A DNA stretch of 64,000 bases from Ignavibacteria bacterium (GCA_041649015.1 JBAZNU010000001.1:310001-374000); one strand, 5' to 3'; numbered from the stretch's first letter, positions 1 through 9,225 are shown. Notes: generated by a model from the sequence alone, not told the origin. Numbers and translations are program-made.

Positions 1-125
1 AATCTGATTGAAGAGTATATTCACCAAAGTTATTATATTGAAATTTCATGGTATAGTTTAAATAGAAATTTATATCTTCAGTATTTTAAAAATAAAAATG
101 TCAAAATGAAATACATAAGAAATAA

Positions 126-686
126 TCATGTTAATCTTGTATCCGGATGCCATTTCAGACAATATCCTCTCTGTTGGTATTCAGGATAAAATTTACAGTT
201 TTTACATAATTGTACTTTCTTAGGTAATTCAAATATATTTTGGAGCAGTGTATCCAGTTCAGCTAAAAAGCGATATTCGGGCTCAGGAAATGGATACAAA
301 TACTGCCTTTTAAGGGGAGAATATGTATTGTAAATATACATATCTCGTATTTTTATCTTCCCATCATATTTATAATCTATCTGAATGGCGATAATATAGT
401 TCTTCTTTGTTTTATGTGAAAAAAGTAAACCGAATTCAGGATTAAAGTATGATAATTTTTTTGAAACAGAACTTGGAAAAAGTCTGTCCTTAAATTCTAA
501 ATTTTTTGTATCCAGTTCTTTTCCAATGTCAAATATCAGTGATAGAGTTGCAATACACTTTAGTTGAAAAATGAAGTTTTCAGCTTCATATAATTTTCTT
601 TTATCTTCATTATTTAGTACCACTCTATAATATAGAGTAACTGATTTATCAATCTTGTCTTTATATTTATAAGATTTAATTACCAT
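126..686 (-). CDS. Hypothetical protein with C-terminal cysteine cluster
   Basis: I do not recognise this family. From the ATG at 686 (MVIKSYKYK) it is about 186 residues. An upstream in-frame ATG at 728 would add a short hydrophobic stretch that looks like translated AT-rich spacer. The body is rich in Lys, Tyr and Phe with no membrane segment. The C-terminus has CKNCKFYPEY followed by GYCLKWHP, a C-x2-C...C/H arrangement that could bind zinc. It points away from the ClpP-like gene and ends close to the window edge. It may belong to the integrative element that ends at the tRNA-Lys, but that is inference from position only. Confidence 0.55.
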   Translation of the reverse strand: MVIKSYKYKDKIDKSVTLYYRVVLNNEDKRKLYEAENFIFQLKCIATLSLIFDIGKELDTKNLEFKDRLFPSSVSKKLSYFNPEFGLLFSHKTKKNYIIAIQIDYKYDGKIKIRDMYIYNTYSPLKRQYLYPFPEPEYRFLAELDTLLQNIFELPKKVQLCKNCKFYPEYQQRGYCLKWHPDTRLT

Positions 687-1240
687 GATATTTATTACAA
701 AATTAAGAAAAATACATATAATAGTCAAGTTATATATTATTGATATAACATATAATAATACCTTATTATATTAGTAATAGTATATCAATATAGATATTAT
801 ATTATTTACTATATTATCAATTATTTATAATCTATTATTAAATAGCTTGACATTTAATTAATTTCATTATATATTGCTTTGGATTCTGATTCCATTCAAG
901 CCAAGACCGAGAAAGCGTGGTCTTTTAAAAACCGAATTACAATCGTTCTTTAAAATAATGTGATACCTTACAAAGTTGAGATATTTTGTAAAAGTAAAGC
1001 AGAATGTATTTTACTAATGTTAAATTATTTGTATTAAAACATTAGTGGAACATTTTTTTAATTCGGGTAACAAGTTCGAAAAAGTAGTTTATAAAAAACA
1101 CATCGATAAACACCTATCAAACTTACCCCAATTAATTTTTCTTCAAGGCAATTCTTAATTAGGATTTTTCTTATTCTAATTCAGAATTTTAAAAACCCGA
1201 AAATATTGTAAAAAATACTGCAAATACGCAGAAAATATTT
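687..1240. other. Intergenic region, AT-rich
   Basis: No gene seen in about 550 bases. The stretch 730-860 is almost pure A/T. A small inverted repeat at 903-924 (AAGACC, 10-nt loop, GGTCTT, then TT) resembles a weak terminator for plus-strand transcripts. The 1000-1240 part presumably carries the promoter of the ClpP-like gene, but I could not pick boxes with confidence. Confidence 0.4.
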
Positions 1241-1852
1241 ATGAATAAAATAGAAGTAATAAATTCAGAGGAAAGATTATTCGAAAGAAGAAAAATCTTT
1301 TTAAATACAGTAATCGAAGAAGCCACTGCTTCAGAAATAATTCCGAAATTTATTTATTTAGATTCTGTTTCTCACGATCCGATAGAATTCTATATAAATA
1401 GTCCGGGTGGAAGCGTTACTGCCGGCCTGGCTATTTATGATATCATGTGTTCTATTAGTTCAGAAGTTTCAACAATCTGTTTCGGACAAGCTAGCTCTAT
1501 GGCTCAGGTACTTCTCACAGCGGGTGCAAAAGGAAAAAGGTTTGCTTATCCACATGCTCAGATAATGATGCATCAACCTATGGGTACAATCCAAGGACAA
1601 GTGACCGACATCCAGATACAGATGTTTGAGATACAAAAGCTTAAGCTCAAATTATCTGAAATCACAGCATTACACACAGGTCAACCTTTAGAAAGAGTAC
1701 TTCAGGATGCTGAAAGAGATTTTTATTTTTCAGTAGATGATGCTATAAAGTATGGCTTGATTGACGAAATAATAACACTTAGAAATGTCCCTGTTTTAAA
1801 TGATAAGAATAGAAATAACAGGAAAAGTAAAAACAATAAGAAAACAAAGTAA
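1241..1852 (+). CDS. ClpP-family serine protease (accessory copy)
   Basis: A ClpP/crotonase-fold peptidase of 203 residues. The family's catalytic triad is visible: Ser86 in GQASSMAQ, His111 in IMMHQP and Asp160 in ERDFYFS. The oxyanion-loop region INSPGGSV lies at about residues 52-59. The basic tail after residue 185 (rich in N, K and R) is unlike housekeeping ClpP. Known families with this look are housekeeping ClpP, which forms a tetradecamer with an AAA+ unfoldase, and phage or element-borne ClpP-like proteases. No clpX or clpA lies nearby. The neighbours are an excisionase and an integrase, so an element-borne protease is the likelier reading. The start follows an AT-rich leader without a clear Shine-Dalgarno site. 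Confidence 0.85.
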   Translation: MNKIEVINSEERLFERRKIFLNTVIEEATASEIIPKFIYLDSVSHDPIEFYINSPGGSVTAGLAIYDIMCSISSEVSTICFGQASSMAQVLLTAGAKGKRFAYPHAQIMMHQPMGTIQGQVTDIQIQMFEIQKLKLKLSEITALHTGQPLERVLQDAERDFYFSVDDAIKYGLIDEIITLRNVPVLNDKNRNNRKSKNNKKTK

Positions 1853-1863
1853 TATTTATAAAC

Positions 1864-1891
1864 AGGGCTTGTATAAATGCAAGCCCTATTT
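1864..1891 (+). terminator. Intrinsic terminator after ClpP-like gene
   Basis: An eight-base perfect stem, AGGGCTTG pairing with CAAGCCCT, with an 8-nt loop and followed by ATTTAA. It lies 12 bases past the ClpP-like stop and before the next start, so it probably separates the two transcripts. Confidence 0.6.
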
Positions 1892-1913
1892 AATCAATTT
1901 AAATTTAAACCCA

Positions 1914-2360
1914 ATGAAGATAAGAATATTAGGTAGGCAAATTGAGATTAAAGATGCCAAAATCAAAGCGATATTTGATAATGCATACAAAAAATTTAAC
2001 GAATGCGATGTAAACAGAAATGAATTTGATCAGAGTGCATTAGTTTTTCTCGAATTATTCCTCGAGGATGATTTTATAAGTAAATTAGAAAGTTTAGTAA
2101 ATGAATCTGTTTCTTTAATGAAGGACATAGCAAAATATAAGTGTTTCGAGAAAACACCACCCTTTAAAAAACCAATCCATGAATTAAATCCGGACGAATA
2201 CCCTGTACCCTATGAGCTCTCTAGATCTTTAAAAAAATATGTGGAAAAATTAGGGTTAAGTCCTTGTAGAGATGAAGAATTAATTAATAAAAAGTTAGAA
2301 GAACTTAGAAAAAAGGATTTGGCGAAGTTCTTTAACGAGATTGAGAATAAGGAAGGCTAA
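1914..2360 (+). CDS. Hypothetical protein of an integrative element
   Basis: About 148 residues from the ATG at 1914 (MKIRILGRQ). I prefer this to the farther upstream ATG at 1800, because that extension would run through the ClpP-like 3' end and the terminator hairpin. The protein is charged and mostly helical in appearance, with no signal peptide, membrane segment or motif I recognise. It lies between the ClpP-like gene and the excisionase/integrase pair on the same strand, so it is probably cargo of the same element. No function is proposed. Confidence 0.6.
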   Translation: MKIRILGRQIEIKDAKIKAIFDNAYKKFNECDVNRNEFDQSALVFLELFLEDDFISKLESLVNESVSLMKDIAKYKCFEKTPPFKKPIHELNPDEYPVPYELSRSLKKYVEKLGLSPCRDEELINKKLEELRKKDLAKFFNEIENKEG

Positions 2361-2491
2361 GGAGTATAGCAAATAAAGAATGACAAGAATTTATGAGATA
2401 ATATTTGTAATAAATAAATTAATACTCCTTAAGGAGAATTTATTAAATAAAAAGCACAAAAGATGTTTTCGAAATTTAAACAATGTAACAA

Positions 2492-2812
2492 ATGGTGAGT
2501 TCTTCGGAACTCACCCAAACTTCGAGTCAGGAAATATCGACCGAAAGTCTTAGATTACTTTCGGTCAACGAGGCTCGCGAATTACTAAGAGTAAGACATG
2601 ATACTGTTAAAAAGTTAATTGAAGAAGGCAAGATTGAAGTACTGATAATAGGTAAACGTACTAAAATCCCTTATATCAGCCTTAAGAAATTCGTCGAAGA
2701 AAATGCCAGAACATTAAACGAAGAACAAAAGGAAGAACAACTTGCTACATCAAGAGAATTCATAAATAAAAAAGTGGATTCAATAATTAATAAACATACA
2801 AGGAGAAACTAA
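2492..2812 (+). CDS. Helix-turn-helix excisionase-like protein
   Basis: A 106-residue protein with an excisionase/BldC-type winged helix (HTH_17 class) at about residues 22-70. The segment reads LLSVNEARELLRV, then the recognition-helix part RHDTVKKLIEEG, then a wing with GKRTKIPY. Such proteins bind DNA at attachment sites and steer integrase towards excision. Its stop codon overlaps the integrase start (TAATG at 2810-2814), so the two are translationally coupled. An AGGAG at 2801-2805 serves the integrase. The acidic tail after residue 75 is not conserved in the family. It is probably the directionality factor of this element. Confidence 0.8.
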   Translation: MVSSSELTQTSSQEISTESLRLLSVNEARELLRVRHDTVKKLIEEGKIEVLIIGKRTKIPYISLKKFVEENARTLNEEQKEEQLATSREFINKKVDSIINKHTRRN

Positions 2813-3888
2813 TGGCAACTAGATATAAAAAACGAGATTTGTGGTATATAGACTATCTTGTTGAAGGAAAGCGTTATTCAAAGAATACGTACCTTAAAGC
2901 TACAAGAGCAAACGAAAAAGAGGCGGATAAGATTAAAAGAGAAATTGAGGATTTAATCTCATCAAAGAAATACATTGTCTCGACAGGTAAAACGTTAATT
3001 AATTTTGTTGAAATATTTAAACGCGAACATTTGAACTTAAAATCAGAGTCACATCAGGGCGTCTTTCGGGATGCCTTGGGACACTTCTTGAAAGTAGTTC
3101 CGCCAGAAACAAAGATAGAAGATATTACATCAGAACACATAGCAAGGTTCATTGAAAACCTGAAATCGAAAGTAGCAAACTCTTCTATGCTTACATATAT
3201 TAATTACATGAAAATCTTCTTCAACTTTCTTGTAGAAGAAGAAATCATACTTCGTAATCCGATACGAAAGAAACAAATACCGAAGAGAGTGAAGAAGAAT
3301 ATAGTGTTCTTTAGCGAGAAGATGCTTGAAGACATTCTCCAGACAGCGAAAGAAAGAGACGAGTCATACTACAAGTTCCTTATGATGTTGCTGTTAACCG
3401 GTCAACGGCCTATTGATGTATTAGGACTCACTGTTGGTAATATCGATATGGAGAACGGTAAAATTGTTGTTAACATCTCGAAGACCAATAAACAGATTAT
3501 CTTTCCGATATATGATAAGTTAAAAGAATTTATCGAAACAGAACTAAGCCATTTAAAAGATGCTGATAGGACCGAAAGGATATTTAAGAATTTTAATTCT
3601 GAGACTGTAAGAAAAAGATTTCAAAGAGTTAAAAAACATTTAGCAATCACGGAAAAAAATATTTTTACGTTGAAGACTTTTCGCAAGACATTTGCTTCTT
3701 ATCTTGCTTCGAAAGGTGTTGATCAAGCTAAGATAGCAGACTTGCTCGGTCACGATGATGCTCATACAACGCGTAAATATTATGCGGCGGTTTCTACAGA
3801 TAATTTACGTAAAGAACTCAACATTATCTTTGATATACAGAACTCTGCAAAAAGTGCTGACAAAACTGCTGACACCTGCAAGAAATAG
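2812..3888 (+). CDS. Tyrosine recombinase / integrase
   Basis: A 358-residue phage-type integrase. An N-terminal Arm/SAM-like DNA-binding region (residues 1-150) is followed by the catalytic domain. Catalytic residues visible: Arg199 in LLTGQRPID, the box-II K-x-x-R at about 288-291 (KTFR), His314 in LLGHDD, and the nucleophile Tyr323 or Tyr324 in RKYYAA. The first box-II position is Lys instead of the usual His, which occurs in some family members. It follows the excisionase with a one-base overlap and ends about 60 bases from the 3' end of a tRNA-Lys gene. Integrases of this class commonly recombine at tRNA 3' ends, so this is very likely the element's attachment side. Confidence 0.92.
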   Translation: MATRYKKRDLWYIDYLVEGKRYSKNTYLKATRANEKEADKIKREIEDLISSKKYIVSTGKTLINFVEIFKREHLNLKSESHQGVFRDALGHFLKVVPPETKIEDITSEHIARFIENLKSKVANSSMLTYINYMKIFFNFLVEEEIILRNPIRKKQIPKRVKKNIVFFSEKMLEDILQTAKERDESYYKFLMMLLLTGQRPIDVLGLTVGNIDMENGKIVVNISKTNKQIIFPIYDKLKEFIETELSHLKDADRTERIFKNFNSETVRKRFQRVKKHLAITEKNIFTLKTFRKTFASYLASKGVDQAKIADLLGHDDAHTTRKYYAAVSTDNLRKELNIIFDIQNSAKSADKTADTCKK

Positions 3889-3908
3889 ATTCGTTATAAA
3901 GACAAAAA

Positions 3909-3940
3909 AGCCCTGTAACTACTATATTTTACAGGGCTTT
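3909..3940 (+). terminator. Bidirectional intrinsic terminator after integrase
   Basis: A perfect 10-bp stem (AGCCCTGTAA / TTACAGGGCT) around a 10-nt loop, preceded by AAAAA and followed by TT. It can end both the integrase transcript and the convergent tRNA-Lys transcript. Confidence 0.85.
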
Positions 3941-3947
3941 ATCGTCG

Positions 3948-4020
<73 letters not shown>

Positions 4021-4487
4021 GGGTTAATTTACCATAATTAAGATATTATTTCAAGACAGAAGTATAAGCGATTTTTGGCTTCGTATACGAGGGAGTTATA
4101 CAAAAGAAGAATTTTGAATGCACGAATACACTTCAGGAGAGAGAATCCGAGTGTCATTTTGAAAGAATGTGAATTAATACTACTATGATGGCAAAAAAAT
4201 AGGAGAGCTGTTTTCCCCGTCAGCCCTCCTCATCTACCTCATTTATTAGGAGTGTTTTTTGTAGGTAATTGAAAGTATTACATTTAATCTGTATAACACA
4301 TCAAACTCTCATTTAAATTCCCGGAAAATTAAATTTTTATTCTGAGCAGTTTCTGTTTCTAAATTTATGAATTACTATTTTCCTGTATCTTCTTGATGTA
4401 TAAATCATTTAGCTGCTGCATACATTTTTTATCAACTAATATTCTCTGTTTATTGTTGTTACTAATACAGTTCCATTTAAAATCAGA
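4021..4487. other. Intergenic region
   Basis: No gene, tRNA or strong hairpin seen in these 467 bases. The segment upstream of 4488 should contain the promoter of the Crp/Fnr gene. Confidence 0.4.
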
Positions 4488-5195
4488 ATGATAAATTTCG
4501 ACTTAAAAAATATTTTCTTATTCTCAAACCTTAACGATACAGAAGCAGATTCAATAAAGGAATTTTCTTCTTTAAAAAGGTATTCGAAGGGTGAAATAAT
4601 TTTTTTTGATACTGAACCTTACACGGGTATATACGGCATACTTGAAGGTGTTGTGAAAATTTTTAAAATCTCGAAAGAAGGTCGTGAACATCTCATTCAT
4701 CTTGAACATCCGGGAAGTACTTTCGGCGAGGTACCGATGTTCGAGAATTTTTCTGCTATAATAGAGAAGGAGAGGACTTATCCCGCAAACGCTATGGCAC
4801 TGGACACTGAGACGGTTGTTGTCAAAATCCCGGTAAAACCGTTTACGGAATTCATAAAACAGAATAATGATGCCTGTCTTAAAATGCTTTCAAGCTTTGC
4901 ACGAAGACTGAGGTTTTTAAACACTCACATAGAAAATCTTACACTCGGAGATGTTACTAAACGTCTTTCAATTTATCTTGTTACCGAGTATGAAAAGAAG
5001 TTAAGTTCTGATTGTCCGGGTATTAGATCCCTTGAACTCGGCATATCAAAGTACGACCTAGCCTCACACCTCGGCACGATAAACGAAACACTTTCCAGAG
5101 TTTTTAAAAAACTTCAGAATGAAAGCATTTTGGAAGTAAGAGGTAAAACGATTGATATTATTAATTTTCCGGCTCTAAAGAAATATGCTAAATAA
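4488..5195 (+). CDS. Crp/Fnr-family transcriptional regulator, probably NO-responsive
   Basis: 235 residues: an N-terminal cyclic-nucleotide-type beta-roll sensor (about 10-140), a dimer helix (about 140-160) and a C-terminal winged helix whose helix-turn-helix reads DLASHLGTINETLSRVF. There is no N-terminal cysteine cluster, so it is not an oxygen-sensing Fnr; DNR/NnrR-type regulators likewise lack one. The next genes downstream are an iron-sulfur repair protein and an NO reductase. A perfect TTGAC-N4-GTCAA site sits 11 bases past its stop. I infer that it activates that module in response to NO, perhaps through bound haem. The exact effector cannot be read from sequence. Confidence 0.85.
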   Translation: MINFDLKNIFLFSNLNDTEADSIKEFSSLKRYSKGEIIFFDTEPYTGIYGILEGVVKIFKISKEGREHLIHLEHPGSTFGEVPMFENFSAIIEKERTYPANAMALDTETVVVKIPVKPFTEFIKQNNDACLKMLSSFARRLRFLNTHIENLTLGDVTKRLSIYLVTEYEKKLSSDCPGIRSLELGISKYDLASHLGTINETLSRVFKKLQNESILEVRGKTIDIINFPALKKYAK

Positions 5196-5205
5196 ATTTT
5201 ATTTC

Positions 5206-5221
5206 TTTGACTTAAGTCAAA
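5206..5221. promoter_or_regulatory. Fnr/Dnr-type operator palindrome
   Basis: TTTGACTTAAGTCAAA is a perfect 16-base palindrome with TTGAC half-sites spaced by four bases, the layout used by Crp/Fnr-type regulators. It lies between the regulator gene and ric. A TATAAC at 5251-5256 could be the -10 box, which would put the operator centre near -48. Confidence 0.8.
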
Positions 5222-5283
5222 CCCTTTCAACACTTTTCTGAGTAATTTTGTATAACGAAAATTTTAAAAGAAAGGATTAACAA

Positions 5284-6012
5284 ATGAAATTCACAACTCA
5301 AAATACACTTGCTGATATCGTAAAATCGGATTTCAGAGCAGCACGCATTTTCGAAAACTTTAATCTTGATTTCTGCTGCAAGGGTAATAGGCCTCTTTCG
5401 GAAGCTTGCATCGAAAAGAAACTTGATGCAGATGCTGTTCTTCAGCAAGTCAATGCTGTTCTTAACGGTGCAACGGTTGATAAATCCCCTGATGAATGGA
5501 CAATTGGCGAACTTGCAAACCATATTCTTAACACACATCACGTTTATACAAAGGAAATGCTTCCGGTTATTTATGCGCACTCACAAAAAGTCAGCAATGT
5601 GCACGGGAAAAATCATCCCGAAGTTGTTGAGATAGCTGAGATATTTTCACGGGTTCACGATGAACTTAATTCTCACATGATGAAAGAGGAAAGAATGCTT
5701 TTTCCGTTTATTCTTTCAATGGCTGAAGCTGAGAAGAATAACACGCATACTGCCCCTCCTCCTTTTGGGAGCGTCTCAGGTCCCATAAGTGTAATGGAAA
5801 GGGAGCATGTAGAAGCAGGTGATGGTCTTTATAGAATAAGGGAATTGAGCAATAATTACTCTGCGCCTGAAGATGCGTGCAGTACATACAGAGTTCTCTA
5901 TCAGGAACTGAATGAATTTGAAAACGACCTGCACAGGCATATTCATCTCGAAAATAATATTCTGTTTCCGAGGGCGATAGAGCTTGAGAAGCAGCTAACA
6001 GCTCATAACTGA
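5284..6012 (+). CDS. ric: Iron-sulfur cluster repair di-iron protein (RIC/YtfE/ScdA)
   Basis: 242 residues. The N-terminal DUF542/ScdA_N domain (1-60) carries the family's Cys31-Cys32 pair (LDFCCKG). The C-terminal hemerythrin-like four-helix domain (75-235) supplies di-iron ligands: His80, His85/86, His131 with Glu135 (HMMKEE), His175 and the HIHLEN segment near 219-223. Members repair Fe-S clusters after nitrosative or oxidative damage in the cytoplasm and are classically NO-induced. The gene follows the operator at 5206-5221. A 7-bp repeat array begins within the last codons and occupies the whole gap to the NO reductase gene. Confidence 0.93.
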   Translation: MKFTTQNTLADIVKSDFRAARIFENFNLDFCCKGNRPLSEACIEKKLDADAVLQQVNAVLNGATVDKSPDEWTIGELANHILNTHHVYTKEMLPVIYAHSQKVSNVHGKNHPEVVEIAEIFSRVHDELNSHMMKEERMLFPFILSMAEAEKNNTHTAPPPFGSVSGPISVMEREHVEAGDGLYRIRELSNNYSAPEDACSTYRVLYQELNEFENDLHRHIHLENNILFPRAIELEKQLTAHN

Positions 6013-6248
6013 TATCTGTACGCTGTACGCTGTACGCTATGATTAATGCCTGTATGCTGTTTTCTGTACGCTGAACGCTATGGTTAATCGCTGTACGCTG
6101 TTTTCTTAACGCTGCACGCTATGTTTAATGCCTGTACGCTGTTTACTGAACGCTGGCCGCTGAACGCTGAACGCTATGCTTAATGCCTGTACGCTGTTTT
6201 CTGTACGCTGAACGCTGGCCACTGACCGCTGTTTTTTGAACGCTATGC
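6008..6248. repeat. 7-bp repeat array, dialect CGCTGTA/CGCTGAA/CGCTATG
   Basis: About 240 bases of degenerate heptamers. Runs such as CGCTGTA CGCTGTA alternate with CGCTATG and CGCTGAA units, broken by short ATTAATGCC inserts. It fills the ric-norZ gap. The same dialect recurs inside the WbpB-like gene (12.6-12.74 kb). Confidence 0.85.
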
Positions 6249-6253
6249 TTGAC

Positions 6254-6267
6254 TACAATATATTGTA
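6254..6267. promoter_or_regulatory. Palindrome upstream of NO reductase
   Basis: TACAATATATTGTA is a perfect 14-base palindrome 29 bases before the norZ start and just outside the repeat array. It has no TTGAC half-sites, so it would be read by a different protein, if any; it could also be a chance AT-rich palindrome. Confidence 0.4.
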
Positions 6268-6296
6268 AGAGACAAACAAACTAAAAATAATTTAAT

Positions 6297-8558
6297 ATGA
6301 AAACAAGAAAATTATGGTGGGCTTTTGCAGGAGTAATTATTTTCTCCTTTGGTATCCTGGGTTATTATGGATTTGACCTGTACCTAAAAGCTCCCCCGAT
6401 TCCCGATAAGGTTGTAACCACTGACGGTACTGTGCTTTTCACAGGTCAGGATATTAAAGACGGTCAGAATGTATGGCAGTCTATGGGCGGACAGGAGGTC
6501 GGCTCTGTCTGGGGGCATGGCGCATATCTTGCTCCCGACTGGTCAGCTGATTGGCTTCACCGCGAAGCTGTACATATACTGAATACATGGGCAAAAGAAA
6601 TCTATAATATGGATTATGAATCGCTCTCCGGTGAGAATAAAGCCGTACTACAGGCGCGGCTGAAAGTCGAACTTAGAACAAACACTTACAATCCTGATAC
6701 AAAGGAATTGAAAGTTTCAAAAGTCCGTGCCGATGCCATTAAAGAAATCGGCAAGTACTATGCGGGCCTTTTTATGAATGACCCCGCACTCGCGAAAACT
6801 CGTAACGATTATTCCATTCATGAAAACACAATAAACGATAAAGACAGAATGGAAAAGATGAATAACTTTTTCTTCTGGACTTCGTGGTCTTGTGTTACGC
6901 AAAGACCCGGTAACGATATTTCATACACTAACAACTGGCCGCATGAAGAACTTGTCGGTAATACACCGTCGTCTTCTCTCGTTATCTGGACAGGCTTCAG
7001 CGTTATAGTGCTTCTGTTCGGTATCGGACTTCTTGCATTCTATTATGCAAAGAATAAAGATGAAGATAACCTGGAAATTACTCTTCCAAAAAATGATCCT
7101 CTCTCGGGAAGCAGCCCTACTCCTTCTATGAAAGCCACGCTGAAATATTTCTGGGTTGTATGCGCTCTCATAGTAGTACAGGTTATAATGGGAGTAATTA
7201 CTGCACACTACGGTGTTGAAGGAAATAGTTTCTATGGTCTTTCACTCGCAAACTTACTTCCTTACTCTGTTTCAAGAACATGGCATGTACAGCTTGCAAT
7301 ATTCTGGATTGCTACATCATGGCTCGCAACGGGACTGTATATTGCTCCTGCTGTTTCGGGACACGAGCCGAAGTTTCAAAGATTCGGAGTTAATTTTCTC
7401 TTCATTGCATTGCTGATTATTGTAGTCGGATCTATGTTCGGACAATGGATGGGAATAATGCAGAAACTCGGATACGTCGAAAACTTCTGGCTTGGTCATC
7501 AGGGGTATGAATATGTTGACCTCGGAAGATTCTGGCAATTGTTTTTATTCACAGGTTTACTTATCTGGCTGTTCCTTCTTGTCAGAGCGTTAATGCCCGC
7601 ACTGAAAAAACCCGGTGAGAATAGACAGCTTCTTGTTATGTTTCTCATAGCATCTATCGCCATTGCCGCCTTTTATGCTGCTGGACTTATGTGGGCAAGA
7701 CAGACACATCTGACAATCGCTGAATACTGGCGCTGGTGGGTTGTGCATCTCTGGGTTGAAGGATTCTTCGAAGTCTTCGCAACTGTCGTTTCCGCTTTCC
7801 TGTTCGTAAGAATGGGTCTGTTAAAGATTAAAACCGCTACGAGTGCAGTACTCTTTTCAACGATCATCTTTCTTGCAGGCGGTATTATCGGTACGTTCCA
7901 TCATCTTTACTTTGCTGGTACGCCGACTGCTGTAATCGCTCTCGGTGCAACATTCAGCGCTCTCGAAGTTGTTCCGCTGGTGTTCATGGGATTTGAAGTG
8001 TTTCACAATCTGAAAATCAGCAAGTCTACTGAATGGATAAAAGCGTATAAGTGGCCGATTTACTGCTTCATTTCAGTAGCATTCTGGAATTTTGTCGGTG
8101 CGGGAATTTTCGGCTTTTTAATTAACCCGCCTATAGCTCTTTACTATATGCAGGGTTTAAACACTACTCCCGTTCACGGACACACGGCACTGTTCGGGGT
8201 TTACGGTATGCTTGGAATAGGCCTCATGCTTTTTGTTATGAAAGGTCTGACTGCAAAATATGTCTGGAAAAATAATGTTATAAGTTTCGCATTCTGGTCT
8301 ATAAACATCGGACTCATGCTGATGGTTTTGATTAGTCTTCTGCCCGTTGGTCTTATGCAGACTATTGCAAGCATTGATCACGGGATGTGGTATGCGCGTT
8401 CGGCTGAGTTCATGCAGGATCCTGTTCTTCAGGTATTCCGCTGGCTAAGGGTAATCGGTGATACGATATTTGCACTCGGAACACTTGCACTCGGATGGTT
8501 TGTAATAGGATTAAAAACAGGGTGGTCAGTTGATAAAGCGGCTCCGGATCTGGAATAA
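6297..8558 (+). CDS. norZ: Quinol-dependent nitric oxide reductase (qNOR)
   Basis: A 753-residue membrane protein that reduces two NO to N2O with quinol electrons. The single-subunit layout is clear. TM1 (about 9-30) and a roughly 200-residue periplasmic NorC-like domain (31-225) without a CxxCH haem motif mark it as the quinol form. A twelve-helix NorB-like core follows. Metal ligands visible by family comparison: His330 and His629 for low-spin haem b, His627 for haem b3 (motif HGH), and His484, His535, His536 and Glu488 for FeB (WVVHLWVEGF, TFHHLYF). It stands with ric behind an NO-type regulator, so the role is NO detoxification or the NO step of denitrification. No nitrite or nitrous oxide reductase is in view, which favours detoxification. 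Confidence 0.95.
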   Translation: MKTRKLWWAFAGVIIFSFGILGYYGFDLYLKAPPIPDKVVTTDGTVLFTGQDIKDGQNVWQSMGGQEVGSVWGHGAYLAPDWSADWLHREAVHILNTWAKEIYNMDYESLSGENKAVLQARLKVELRTNTYNPDTKELKVSKVRADAIKEIGKYYAGLFMNDPALAKTRNDYSIHENTINDKDRMEKMNNFFFWTSWSCVTQRPGNDISYTNNWPHEELVGNTPSSSLVIWTGFSVIVLLFGIGLLAFYYAKNKDEDNLEITLPKNDPLSGSSPTPSMKATLKYFWVVCALIVVQVIMGVITAHYGVEGNSFYGLSLANLLPYSVSRTWHVQLAIFWIATSWLATGLYIAPAVSGHEPKFQRFGVNFLFIALLIIVVGSMFGQWMGIMQKLGYVENFWLGHQGYEYVDLGRFWQLFLFTGLLIWLFLLVRALMPALKKPGENRQLLVMFLIASIAIAAFYAAGLMWARQTHLTIAEYWRWWVVHLWVEGFFEVFATVVSAFLFVRMGLLKIKTATSAVLFSTIIFLAGGIIGTFHHLYFAGTPTAVIALGATFSALEVVPLVFMGFEVFHNLKISKSTEWIKAYKWPIYCFISVAFWNFVGAGIFGFLINPPIALYYMQGLNTTPVHGHTALFGVYGMLGIGLMLFVMKGLTAKYVWKNNVISFAFWSINIGLMLMVLISLLPVGLMQTIASIDHGMWYARSAEFMQDPVLQVFRWLRVIGDTIFALGTLALGWFVIGLKTGWSVDKAAPDLE

Positions 8559-8583
8559 TTTTTAAAAATTAAATAAATAAGAT

Positions 8584-9150
8584 ATGAAAATAAAATCAGT
8601 TTTTTATCTTGCTGTAATTTTACTTACGGCATTCGCAATGAAGTTCTCTTATGCTCATTGTGACACAATGGAAGGACCTGTTATTGCCGATGCAAAGAAA
8701 GCAATAGAGTTGAATAATGTAAACTATGTTCTAAAATGGGTTAAAGCAAGCGAAGAAAAAGAAGTTGCGGATGCATTCGCACTTACAATGAAAGTGAGAA
8801 ATCTAAGTAATGATGCAAAGGAACTTGCCGATAAGTATTTCTTTGAAACACTCGTCAGGATTCACAGAAACGGTGAGGGAGTTCCTTATACAGGAATAAA
8901 GCCGTATGGTACCCCTATCGACAAGAAAATAGCAGCTGCCGATAAAGCAATAGAAATCGGTGACCTCACTCCGCTAAAGACTCTCGTATCATTTGATATG
9001 ATACCCGAATTAACAAAACGGTTTGAAAAAGTTATGTCACTCAAGAATTTCGACGTTAATAATGTTGCCGCAGGCAGAGAGTATGTTGAAGCATACGTAC
9101 AGTTCTTTCATTATGCAGAGCAAGAAGGAGAGGGATGTAATCATAAATAG
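8584..9150 (+). CDS. DUF6448 family exported protein
   Basis: 188 residues with a signal peptide (1-24, ending SYA-HC). The mature protein starts HCDTMEGPV, the conserved opening of DUF6448, followed by an all-helical body. It sits 25 bases after norZ on the same strand and is probably co-transcribed. The family is of unknown function. The paired His/Cys at the mature N-terminus (HCDTM) and the HxxGEG segment suggest a metal- or haem-related periplasmic role, but that is speculation. The position suggests involvement in NO or respiratory stress. Confidence 0.8.
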   Translation: MKIKSVFYLAVILLTAFAMKFSYAHCDTMEGPVIADAKKAIELNNVNYVLKWVKASEEKEVADAFALTMKVRNLSNDAKELADKYFFETLVRIHRNGEGVPYTGIKPYGTPIDKKIAAADKAIEIGDLTPLKTLVSFDMIPELTKRFEKVMSLKNFDVNNVAAGREYVEAYVQFFHYAEQEGEGCNHK

Positions 9151-9151
9151 C

Positions 9152-9190
9152 TCTTAGCGAACAGCGGGCAGCTGAAATCTGTCCGCTTCT
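9152..9190. terminator. Hairpin / mini heptamer array after DUF6448 gene
   Basis: AGCGGGCAG at 9163-9171 pairs with CTGTCCGCT at 9179-9187 (one G-T pair) and may act as a terminator. The reverse strand reads GCTGCCC GCTGTTC GCTAAGAG, i.e. two or three heptamers of the 6.0-kb dialect with the AAGAGC word, so the hairpin seems to be built from array units. Confidence 0.5.
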
Positions 9191-9225
9191 GATTAACTTA
9201 AATAAGTTATTGGTTTATCATAACC

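Noticed and set aside
6717..8381. Several minus-strand ORFs of 60-95 codons opposite norZ
   Set aside because: Shadows of the norZ coding strand; norZ has a full set of conserved ligands in its own frame.
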